DNA of 64,000 nt from Krasilnikovozyma curviuscula. Its lineage: Eukaryota > Basidiomycota > Tremellomycetes > Cystofilobasidiales > Mrakiaceae. The notes under the pieces were generated by a model. The model was not told the origin of the DNA. It made no database searches and worked only from the letters and a program-made list of their open reading frames with translations. A program made the position numbers and the translations under genes. Positions 11,909-22,042 of the stretch are shown here, piece after piece. The DNA lies in assembly GCA_014825775.1 (NCBI GenBank), contig MVAQ01000017.1:1-64000 (forward strand), given 5' to 3'. Each line of letters starts with the position of its first letter. Position 1 is the first letter of the stretch.

Positions 11909-13445
11909 CTATCGTTTAGAAAATTTGCCAGCCGGAGAATCCACCTTCGATCTTTTACTAACCGGTGAGTTCAACCCAGATGAATGAACACCAGTAGCAG
12001 CTCCTTTGTTCAAGCCAGGTTCCCTCCCACTCCAGACCTGCAGGAACTGATGTTTATCTTCAAAGCTCAATCCAACCTATCAACGTGGACCGCCAGTGAA
12101 ACACAGTTAGCACATCGCAACCTCATCGCCTGAAATGCGGCTACTCACTCTCTTCAGCCTTCCAACATCGCTAATGAACTTCGCGCACTTCTCAACTGCT
12201 CCTTCCAACGTTGTACTGTCGGGGCACTCGCTTGGTGCGGCCAATTTGACTTCCAGAGGCAACGACGTCGGTGGAGGGAATGAGGTTGAGATTTGGAAGG
12301 TATGAATCAGAATAGATAGCAGTGTTGCAAAAGAATATTGGTATGGTGAGATTGGATGTGGGAAAGTGCACGATGGACTGAGCGACGTTGGGGTTGGATA
12401 CCTGAGATGGAGGGCAACGAGGCGGTGTCAGTGGTACTTCTCCAAAACACTCATGTAAGAAAGGGAAAAGACAAGGAGACTGAAATTCACTTGAAGTACA
12501 TGAACCATACTCTAAATTTGTCTCCCTTCTTCGTTGTTGTCGCTGAACCCAAATTGCAATCATTGAATTTCAGAATCCCGCGACCATTGCTGGTGGTTCC
12601 TTCTGGGAAATACACCAGCATCTTCCCCTCAGCTTTACACTTCTGTTGGAGCTCTTTGATCGGCACAAAAGATTTAGGTGATGTTATAGACCCGGGTGTT
12701 TTGCCAACTTGACACATCATGGCTGCCAGCGTGTTGAACACGACGACTTTGTCGTCGCCGCTTGTCGATGACGGGATAGAGAAGACTGGATTGTTGTACT
12801 TGAATGACAGATAGATGAGCTCTATGTATGATACCCAGTTGGAGACAATGAGGTCGCCTGGTTTGGGGCTGAACTTTTCTTCTTTGAGGCCGGCTCGGGA
12901 TCGTGTCGAAGCCGCATGTTTGACGTCGAACGAGAACAGTGCTCCGTAATAGAACAATAAAAGTCTGGTGTAGTATGTGGTAAGGATAGATGAGAGAGGC
13001 CTTAAGATAAAAGACAAGCCTGTCTTTGACTTTGAAGAGAACTGTCATGAGTACGCGTTTGTAAGCTGCATGAGAAGGGGGTGAATCTCACCAGCATTCC
13101 AAGTAGGCCCTCGACAATCAAACAGTATCCAGCAAATACCACCACGATGGGAACAACCTGGCAAAAGTTACCAAAGTCAGCATGCGCCTTCAAACATGTT
13201 ATAAGTACAGTGTGTCTTCTCACCCTAATCAGAGCAAGCAGATACCTAATCGGCAGTAGTCCATAGCTCAATAGAGAAGTTCGACTTGTAGTCAACGGTG
13301 GTATAGGTGTCAGAAACGGTGCGATTCCCGTCGCTGGATCCTACAGAGAAAAAAGGATCATCTGCTAATCAGCTTTGGAATCTGACTTCAGAACAAAGTC
13401 TCTTTGAAAGAGTATGCTTACTCTCCAGCGAGAATATCTTTCCAT
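11909..13445 (-). CDS. LOA1: LOA1/VPS66-type lysophosphatidic acid acyltransferase
   Basis: Six exons in phase: 13422-13445, 13224-13340, 13092-13157, 12491-13041, 12149-12401, 11909-12076; 392 aa. The start MERYSRWRDPATGIAPFLTP is the characteristic N-terminus of fungal LOA1/Vps66 proteins. Hydrophobic segments follow (ALIR region and VVPIVVVFAGYCLIVEGLLG), consistent with ER or lipid-droplet membrane anchoring. The PlsC/LPLAT core is visible: a motif I position at about residue 137 reads NWVSYIE instead of the canonical NHX4D, and motif III is YFPEGTTSNGR at about residues 213-223. The C-terminus carries the family block GRLKRVGLSFEDKHQFL. Family members acylate lysophosphatidic acid and affect lipid-droplet size and vacuolar sorting. 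The motif I change leaves catalytic activity uncertain. The short first exon was chosen because it completes the conserved N-terminus. Confidence 0.88.
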
Positions 13446-13562
13446 CTGTAGCCTTGATGTAGTTGTAAATTGTCAAAAGCAACGCTGGTCCAACTGCACC
13501 TGCAGCTCTCAAGCTCGACTGAAGCCAACCTTTCTGGCCACCGACGTTCAAAACCTCAAATT
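13446..13562. promoter_or_regulatory. Compact bidirectional promoter
   Basis: Only 117 bp separate the ATG of the LOA1-type gene (minus strand, 13445) from the ATG of the plus-strand gene at 13563. Any promoter and both 5' leaders must fit here or overlap coding sequence, so shared control of the two genes is likely. No TATA box is seen. Confidence 0.45.
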
Positions 13563-14260
13563 ATGGTTAACCTTGCTATCAAGCCTCTAGTTGGTGCTCC
13601 ATTAGGTGAGTAACCACTTCAATTCCTGACAGAATCCATGCGAAGTACTAACGATGGCCTGCTCTCAACAGCTGGCTGCTGCACCGTCCTTTCGTTTGTT
13701 CCCTACTGCTACTCTTCTTCCCGTGCATTACAGTCTTCTGATGTATTGTATGGTTCTTCTATCATTCGCTCAGTGTGTTCGGAGTCGTCATTCTCTCAGC
13801 CGTGAGTGTTCATTTGACGATTTCGCTTAGGGGCGCTCTGAGCTGCATACTGACGACGGCGTCACGGGCGAATTTCTTGCTCTTCTAGTTCGGCTGGTGC
13901 TTTGACCACAATGTGGAAGCTTTGATGGGTAGCACCCATTACCCAGAAGACGGGCATGCTGTCGCAAAGGTCTGCTACAGCGCAGCTGTGATCTACGCTG
14001 CCTTCATTGTATTCTGCTTGTGTCAGGTTCGTTCTATTTTGCCGACTTCACCGCTACTGCGACAGCGTTTGGCAGTAATACATGGAAATAGAGACCACAA
14101 ACAGGACTATGTGTTCATGTTGCCCCGAACGGCGACGATACTGACTGACTCCTCTTCTTGGCTTGATTCTCACCCAGTTGGGAGTCCAGAAACGATCACC
14201 TCGTGGTGTGCAGCTATAGGTTTCTTGGCATTATTTCTTGAGGATCTCTCCGGCTCATGA
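13563..14260 (+). CDS. Small membrane-protein candidate, splicing uncertain
   Basis: The first exon MVNLAIKPLVGAPL ends at GTGAGT, and a perfect TACTAAC branch site precedes the next CAG acceptor, so this is a real spliced gene. A later exon beginning FGWCFDHNVEALMG is clear and holds a hydrophobic segment (AAVIYAAFIVFCLCQ). The connecting exon is ambiguous. The phase-matching frame gives a polar Cys-rich stretch (AGCCTVLSFVPYCYSSSR). A different frame gives two strong transmembrane-like segments (LLHRPFVCSLLLLFFP and VFGVVILSA) but needs one extra base from exon 1. The exon end near 14260 is also uncertain, because the open frame may include an unspliced intron after 14028. A four-spanning MARVEL-like protein is one possibility; I do not name it. 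Confidence 0.4.
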
Positions 14261-14581
14261 CAAAATTCAAAAAGGACTCCCTTCTACCGCGACCGAGTGA
14301 GAATGAGCCGATAGCATCAGGAAGGATGGGATGGGTTGCGTTTGTGAGAGGGTGAGAAGATAGTTGTGATATAGCTTATGATTTCTGATTCTAGAGAATC
14401 TCCTGTTCGATTCACTGCGGGTCTGTAGCAAGTTGTGTAGGTGTTGAGGGCCTCGGGCGGCCGTGGCGGACTGGGAGATGAAAGCGAGAAGGCTCTGCAA
14501 GCACCTTTTCTTGAACAAGAACTCTCCAAGTCAAGACTGTTTTTAAGCCAGTAGATGGTAAATACTGAGCACTAGCACAGC
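14261..14581. other. Intergenic, upstream of the GH71 gene
   Basis: 321 bp containing the 3' end of the membrane-protein candidate and the promoter of the GH71 gene. The minus-strand open frames here have no recognisable features. Nothing else is seen. Confidence 0.4.
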
Positions 14582-16398
14582 ATGGCAGAGCTTCCTGTTG
14601 TAGTCCACTTCATGGTGAGATATCTTACGTTCGGAGTCCTTCGAATGACTGGCTGATAGTTCACACTTTTAGTTGGGAAACACTTACAACTACACTCCAA
14701 CAATATGGATGCAGCAGTTCGAACTTGCTATTGATACTGGGATGTGTGTTGAGACGACGGATTTCCATACTTACCTGGTACTATAGAGCTCTGCTGACGA
14801 TTCCCCCCACTTCGCAGCGATGGTTTCGTTCTTAATGTAGGTCCTGAGGAATGGCAGCTGCAGCAGTGTCGAACTGCATATTCTCTTTGTCCTTCTAAGA
14901 AATTCCGATTGTTCTTATCCTTGGTGAGCAATCCTATTATACTTGTGCTCTGACCGCTTGCTCGTTTCAACCCAGTTTCTGACGCCTTCTTCAAGGACAT
15001 GAACGCTTTACCGATTGAGCTCACCTATTTGGTAAATCTGGCTGCGGAATTTGTTTCTCATCCATCGGCGTTGATGTACAGGGACCGCGTTGTCATCTCA
15101 ACATTTGGAGGGCCTGGAGATGTAGATTGGGCGACTTGGAGAGCTCAGGTTGAACAGAGAACTGGGAAACAAGTCAGCCTTGTTTTATCTTGCTGAGTGT
15201 AGCCTTCGTCACTGTAGCCCTCGTCTGATCCACTCCTTTCAATCACAGATCTACTTCATCCCGGCTTTTTTCCTCCCGCCAGAATCATTTCTCAGCCTAA
15301 GTTATACCGACGGCGCCTTCCTCTGGAACTCTGCTTGGCCTCGTGGTGCGTCCCATCATCGCGAAGAGTTCATGATCACCGGCGAAGAGCAATGTTATCT
15401 CGATCCTCAGAACAGCAAAGGGTACATGATCGCTACCAGCCCTGGTTTCTTTACTCATTACGGCACAGAAGGAGATTGGGCTTGGAACAAGAACTGGATT
15501 TGTGAGTTTCACTCCTCCGTGATTTCTGACGACGTAACCGACGAGAAAGTAAATTGATTTGATGTTGGATCTGCGCCGGCGCTAGATCCCTCGGATGATC
15601 TTCTCTACGTCAAAAGATGGCAATGTATCTTGAATCTGAAGAAGCAAGGAAAGAATGTTGATATCGTACAGATCATCAGTTGGAACGACTATGGTATGTT
15701 GCACAAAATTCGCTGTATATGGACTTTGCTGACGAAGCGTGTTCGCAGGCGAGTCACACTGTTCGTGTTCTTAGTCTCTCTTTCTTTACGTTCCTTGAAC
15801 AAATGTTCTAGCCTTCCATTATCTCTCGACTCATAGATATCGCTCCTGTTGCTGGATCACAACCTGGTTCGGAGAGCTGGACGTCAGAGATGGGCAACCG
15901 AAACGCTTTCTTGGAGGTCACAAAACATTTCATCAATTTATACAAGGGGCAAGATGCAGCTATCGATGAGGATTTGGTCGTTTGCTGGTATCGCACGCAC
16001 CCTTCTTGGATTTCCATTGCTCCTAGCGACCAAGTTGGAAAACCCCAACATTCTGAACATGTAAGCTCCTTCATATTTCATACACCGTTAATAAAGGCAC
16101 ATGACTGAGGTGCTTAACGTCCGATGCGTAGGCCCTAGATCTTATCAATATTTTTGCCGTTGTCAAGGATCCTGCGACGACACTGCAGATAGAAAACGGA
16201 CCCGCATCATATACCTTATCACTTTCCCCAAGTGCTTATAATGCTATGACGGTACCATTCATACCCGGAACCGTGGATTTGAAGCTATCTGGTGGAGCGA
16301 GCAACACTGCAAAGGAAGGGGCGATGGAGGGAAGGCCTATCGGTAGGGATGTCGATATGTGGAATTACAATTTCTGGTCTGGCATTTTCAAGAGATAA
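14582..16398 (+). CDS. Glycoside hydrolase family 71 (alpha-1,3-glucanase), no signal peptide
   Basis: Nine exons in phase: 14582-14614, 14673-14743, 14818-14923, 14996-15172, 15249-15501, 15586-15693, 15749-15760 (12 nt), 15837-16060, 16132-16398; 416 aa. The protein starts at the catalytic fold (VVVHFMLGNTYNYT). It contains GH71 hallmarks: FRLFLSLDMNALP, a catalytic-region TFGG, the product-site block ISWNDYGESHYIAP, and the C-terminal YNFWSGIFKR. GH71 enzymes hydrolyse alpha-1,3-glucan, a wall and capsule-anchoring polymer. Stops lie in frame upstream of the ATG and no signal sequence is visible, so it resembles the cytosolic Agn2-type enzymes rather than secreted mutanases. A role in wall remodelling during sporulation or recycling is inference. 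The 12-nt microexon was needed to rebuild GESHYI. Confidence 0.9.
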
Positions 16399-16630
16399 TG
16401 ATACTTTGATGAACTTCATGCTAAGGTTTTCCGAACGAGCGACTGCAAGATTTGGGTTGTTGTGTTGCCACTTGGTGATCGCTCGAAGGTTTTTGTGAGA
16501 AAGTAAGGCTGAATCTACCTTAACGTTCATCTACTTTAGAGGGGAAAGGCCATCCAATTTTTATTTTTGGCTTGCTCTTAGAGCTAGGCACTAGTCCCAG
16601 TCCCCCAGTTGGCGTTCACTCCCACCCGAA

Positions 16631-17423
16631 ATGAGCTCACGAGCTGAGAAACAAACTAAACAAACCAGACCTCGAAGTAAGTTCGAAAATACCAAGCTTG
16701 GTCATCCATTCGACTGGAAGGTCACACCTTCCATTCCAAAGATCCGCAGATTGTTACTCCAATTCAGCACTCGACTGCTGACGCAGTGAATGTTGCAGAA
16801 GCGATGCGACAGACCCTTTCTGGTCTACTTTCAATTCAAAAGACTCGAGAAATTGAACTAGTAAGGGTTTCTCTTTTCTGAGTCCCATTACTTCCCACTT
16901 CCAGAATAATTTCCGTGATTCTTGGCTTCTTTAGGCCAAGATCGAGGACAAATTGTGTCAAGACGAGCGTAAGCTGCTCGCAGATACTCCTGGGGGAAAC
17001 TTCGCACGAGTAAGCTCATCGTGATAAGCTCCACGCTTTTTTTCTCTGCTGATAGTTTTACTTATTAAACATTATTAATTTCAAGGACTTCCATAAGTTT
17101 TGGTTCTACAACCCACATTCCACCGCCAAAGTCAAACGATACAAAGTGTATGAAGAGGATTTCAAATTCTCGAACTCCAGCGCTACTTCTCCTTCTCCCA
17201 AGGTAAGTAATGACAATTTTGTAACTGCTTCTAGAACCGTAGATAGCGATGCGACAAAGCCTGTTTTTTGCAGGTGCCGCCAGAGATCCGAGGAAGAAAA
17301 CCAAGCGTCGAAACGCCGCTTTTCACCACGGTTTCGATGTCGGCAGGAAGTAGCAGAAACCCTTCGGAAGTAGTGTCTCCAGTCTCCACAACTGGGGATT
17401 CCCTGACTTTTGTTCCCACGTAG
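16631..17423 (+). CDS. EAF6: EAF6-like histone acetyltransferase complex subunit
   Basis: Five exons in phase: 16631-16676, 16721-16860, 16935-17009, 17086-17202, 17274-17423; 175 aa. The central region fits the Eaf6/MEAF6 family: a coiled-coil run (LLSIQKTREIELAKIEDKL), then LLADTPGGNFARDFHKF corresponding to the family YLEDT..GNIIRGF.RY, then VYEEDFKFSNSSAT corresponding to the family RLFSKSSVT. Eaf6 is a small structural subunit of NuA4 and NuA3/MOZ-type acetyltransferases in the nucleus. The N-terminus is basic and unstructured and the tail is Ser/Thr/Pro-rich. Intron 1 is only 44 nt. The gene is convergent with CDC24. Confidence 0.8.
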
Positions 17424-17951
17424 AAGGATTGGTGGATCCCGGTGGACACTGCAGACGTTACCGACGAGCGAATGTTAGACCGTATATAGTTGCTTCTTTT
17501 CTGTCCACGAGCTGAGTTGGAAAATAAAATTCGATCATATCTAAAGAGCATAGGCAGAAAAATATGTTCAGAAAGCCAGGTCATCAAGGTCGTTACAGGA
17601 AGAGAAATCGGGAAAGAGACGCGGGCCCAAGAATCAAGAAGACCAGCATATACAAGAAGGAGATGCAAAGATCATATAAACATGCACAAGAGAAAATATC
17701 TACGGATGTCCTTGAGCAAGGGAGAGGAGAGAAGAAGAAAAAGAGAGCATGGTAATTTGTCGAATGCCAAAATGGGATGAGGAAAAAAGTGCTTCAGGGA
17801 ATTTGTGCTTGAGTGATGTACTAGATGCTTCTGTCAGATGATGAATGCGCTGCATGATGTTGAAAGACCATTTTGACAAATTATTGAGAGAAATTAGGAA
17901 AGGCGATCCCTTTCCACCCGAGGGTTGCCAGTTATTGAGCGATTCATCGCC
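17424..17951. other. Convergent 3' region between EAF6 and CDC24
   Basis: 528 bp between two stop codons facing each other. A strongly purine-biased stretch at about 17590-17780 (GA/AG runs on the plus strand) is likely 3' UTR or terminator sequence. No protein is recognised, although purine bias keeps the plus frames open. Confidence 0.45.
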
Positions 17952-20900
17952 TCAGACAAGCAGAGCGCTCAGTTCGATTTGAGGCCGATCCTCGTGATCA
18001 AGGATACAATTGTCCCAGTCCTCCTCAGTTCTGAGAACAATTAAGAACTTTGGGTCTTCAGGATCGAAGTACTTCATCACCAGAACTTTCTCTGCTAAGT
18101 CAGGTCGGCCTTTCGTGACTAGAAGAAAACGGAAGTTTGGTTAGTCGACGCTGGACAGTTTAAAAGGAAAAAAAAAAAACAAGCACATACCCTTCGCCAT
18201 TACTGTTTGTTGCACAACAGCAATAGGAGCGTTCGGCTGAACTTGAACAACTAACAGAGCGTCATCAAAGTGGATTCTAATTCTTGACATTCTACCAGGG
18301 GGCATAGGAGCAAATCCGTTGGTAGGAGCAACTGAATGGATGGTGTCTTTTGAAGTCGAATCAACACTGCCTTGTCTCGACACAGGTTGGCTGCCGCGGT
18401 GGATGGTTGGCTGAGATGTGTTTTCAGGAGAGGATCCGAACGGCGTTGTTGGACTATGACTTTCATCAGAGACGGTTGTTGCGTTGCTCAATTGACTAGA
18501 GCGCTTAATTCCGTTGTGACTGCTTTGGTTGGTGCCATGCGAAGTGGAGAGAGAAGACTTTGAGGAGTTCTCATGATGTTGGTATTGGATGCGGTTGGGG
18601 AGAGGCTCTGACGTAGATGATGAGTTGGAGAATGAATGAGCCATGCTGGTCGATGATGGTGGTACAGGAGGAGCATCCCCTTTTAATGGCACTTGATAAA
18701 CGTTTGGACTCGATGCTGATCGATTGCGGTACGTGGGTGGAACTGTATTGCCGTGAGTTGGTATGATTTGCTGAGAGCCAATGCGAGAGAGGGAGCCATT
18801 CGCATACCGTTGACCAAGAGCAAGTGGTGGTTGCGTGTTACTGTACCCTGGATGAGGTGGGAGCGGCTGCTGAGGTTGTTGTGCTGCATGTTGACGCAGA
18901 TTACCGTTTGAAACTTGACTTCGAGGAGCCTGTCGTGGGAATGAGGTGAAGGTAGCGGTCGATGAAGCTTCTGACTGAGCAGATGCACTCGATGACGTTC
19001 TGTTGTAGCCCTGAGGTACCGCTGGCATAGGCTCACGGGCCTGTTGCAATCTCCAATCTGAAATACTCTCGCTAGTATTGGCCCTTGATCGGGATGATAT
19101 TGAATCTGGGTGCGAAGAGATCGAAGGACCTCGTCGACCTTGAGATCCAGCGCTAGCAGCTGAACCTCGGCGACCATGCATCTGCAATCCCTCGTCATCT
19201 CCTGTCGCTGTAAGTGCATCATCATCATCAAACTCTGTTCTGAACTGAGGTGTTTGTCTGCCATTAGACATGGACGATGAGCCGTAGTACTGCGTGTGAG
19301 GGGACGTATTTTCGCTACGGAACGATGCTGAAGACTGATTTCTGTTTAGGCCTTGGAGAGAAGACTTCTTCGCGTTGTTGCGTTGATAAGATCTCATGAC
19401 TTCCTCATCCATCAGCTTCTTACAAGTATTTGACCATTTCTTCAACTGATCTTCGTTCTTCATGTGTAAGACCAACGATTCCTGGGGTTCAGACGGATTG
19501 GGAGATCTCCAGAAGCACTGGAGGCCATGACCTACAGGAACTAGATCTGTCAGGGCACGAAACATAAATGAAGACTGTTAAGAATTGGGCGTACCTCCAT
19601 CTTTTCTTTTAATCTGATCCACAGCAATCAAGTTGTTTATATATATGCGGCCCTTGACGGTCAGAGGTGTTTTAGGCTCGTTCTTTTTGGATCCGATCGC
19701 TGGTGTTGACGGTTTCTTCAGCATTGAGTTTGACTTTGACATCTTCTTACTTTTTGAATCAGTAACCTGGAGGGGAGAGAGGATATAGAAGAGTCAGATA
19801 CCAGGCTCAAAAAGCAGGTCAGAGCACCCACTCACCTCTCGACAGCACAAGAGCATATGCTGGAAGAGGTACACGAGGTACTCTCTGTCGGTTCCACCTT
19901 TGCTAGCAAACATAGTGTCATGTAGAACAAGAGAACCAAACTCCTTCGGATCATGTCCTTTCCAGTCTTCGACCCGTGCAATCAAATCTACGACCAACGC
20001 GGCGTTCTCCTTGGCTCGCGAAGCTTCATTCACTCGATCAGTCACACGAAGAATTGCTTCTCGACCTTCCTCAAGGTCTGCGTAGTAGGGATAGTCCTGA
20101 GATGAGGTTGCTTTGAGAAGTTGTTCAAGGAAAAGTGGGTATTTGGTGAGTCGTTGAATTGGCTTGATCAGGAAAGCAGGCAGTTCGGACTGAGGTGTAA
20201 GCGATGAACTCATGTCAGGTCGATCCTATTAAAAGAATTATAAACAAGTGATACACGTCAGCTGTGGCTCAACAAAGGGAGGCTAGAAGGTTAATCAATA
20301 ACTCACACAAGCAGATTGAAGAGCCTCCTTCTCCCTCTCGACCAAATCTAATGCTTCCAGATAGTTGGCACAGAAAGGTTCGTAGACATCGAATTCAGCT
20401 TCGTGCTTCGCGAAGATCGCTCCCCATCTCCCTTCTCTCCAAAGCGGTCCCGGACCACGATCGGCTTCTGTTTCGAGTGAGATTTGGAACCGACGTTGGA
20501 AATCGAGAAGAGCTGAGAGTGTTGAGAAAATATGGTGTGCTGTATCGGCTGAGATAATGGAGAGCTGGACCAAAGAGGTGGCGTGCGTCTGTGTCACAAA
20601 GTTAGAGTTGCGAGCACGGTGCCCGATGGAAGGAAAAAAAAAAGCGTAACAAAGTTACCATCGAAAAATGATGCGCGTGACACAATTAGCGTGAATTCGA
20701 AGAAAGAGAGAAGAAGTAATTGTAGCAGAAACGAACCTGAAGATACTCTAGCTCCTGAACGTATTTCCTCTCCGTCTCCAGCAGCTCCTTGACAGTATTG
20801 GCGGCCTGACCCATGCCCGCGTCGAAGTAACCGGCTGGACCACCGCTAGCCATAGCGGGCGAGCTACCAAGCATAGCAGCACCCGAGGGAGTGATAGCAC

Positions 20901-22042
20901 CAGGTAGAGTATGGATTCCATGCATGAAGGCGGCGTGATGGAATGCTGAAGGTGGCGTCGAAGCTGCAGACGGTCCTCCCATTTGGCTATTCATTGTCCC
21001 TCCCAGCGATGCAAAGGAACCACCACCACCAATGCTTCCAATCGGACTCATCATTCCGCTCGTATCCTCAGCTTGAACACCTAGCAGATCCAGAAGGACG
21101 TTAAGCGTCTGCAGACATTTGACGAGTAAGTTGGTGTCATCCTTAAGCAGGTCTGAGACGTTCCACAGCTCTTCGTTCCATTTTCCACCCGATTTGAGCG
21201 ATTGCAGAGTCTTCAGGAAGGCAAAAATGGACTTTTTGCAGTGTCGGGTGTTTTGGGGTTCTGCAGTCAGAGGCATAGGGGAAGGGAATATCAGTCACAT
21301 ATCTCCATATAGATGACAACACCGCTGCTTCTTCGAGTCTTCAGTGAGGAAGATACGCACCAAAACCCCAATTTATACCCCCTTCACCATTCTCCCAGTC
21401 CCAGAGTATCTTTTCCTCCTCTCTGAGTTCTGTCCAGGACTCGCCCCAAATGCCAGTTTCTCCAACTCTGTTCAACACGAATACTAGACTGGAACCTAAC
21501 CTCAGACAGGACCAGATGTGATCCACTGCTGAAAGACCGGAAGGCTGTTCTGAAGTTGGGATGTAGGACAAGTATGGCGCGAAGCCATCGATGGAAAGCA
21601 GCCTTGACCTCATGGTGACGCATGTTTGGTAGATCGATGTAGATGTCGAAGAGGTCTTGAGTGAAAGCGTATTGAGGCCAGTGATCTGTGGCGTGCTGGA
21701 AAGGCCTCCAGGCGTAGGAGGAAGCAGTTGGGTTGTTGTCGCGACAGAGTAGTTGCTGCTGAAGAGTGACGAGACGGAAGCTGAACTGGCGTTGGGTGTA
21801 CCTCCAAATGTCGATGATGATGGGTTCCCACCCCCAGGTGTTCCTAGGAATGACGTCTGGATCGAAAGAGGGGTACCACTTCTCGAAGACCCGTTGGTGG
21901 CGCCTCCTGACATCGAGCCCTTCCGAAAACCGTTCAGAGCCGAGGGTACATCATCTAAATCGTTCGGGTGAGGCGGTGAATGCAGAGGGTAGAATGAGGT
22001 TGATGGGACGTTCTGGGAGTAAGAATGTTTACGTTGGGTCAT
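17952..22042 (-). CDS. CDC24: CDC24-type Rho guanine nucleotide exchange factor (CH-DH-PH-PB1)
   Basis: Seven exons in phase: 21361-22042, 20737-21260, 20307-20588, 19836-20225, 19595-19766, 18191-19531, 17952-18118; 1185 aa. A Ser/Gly-rich leader is followed by the CDC24 calponin-like region (about 140-280; YQTCVTMRSRLLSIDGFAPY, HIWSCLRLGSSL). Next come the DH domain (about 388-620; ELLETERKYVQELEYLQ, FLIKPIQRLTKYPLFLEQLL) and the PH domain (about 630-740; KGRIYINNLIAVDQIKRK, GLQCFW). A disordered linker of about 350 residues follows, then the PB1 domain (about 1096-1185; RIRIHFDD, KYFDPEDPKFLIVL, EEDW). Cdc24 activates Cdc42 at sites of polarised growth; the PB1 domain binds the Bem1 scaffold. 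All domains look intact. The 2.5 kb upstream gap suggests a long leader or complex promoter. Confidence 0.95.

Noticed and set aside
17590..17780. Basic plus-strand frame (RKRNRERDAGPRIKK...) after EAF6
   Set aside because: Arises from a purine-rich 3' region; no start context, splice sites or domain.
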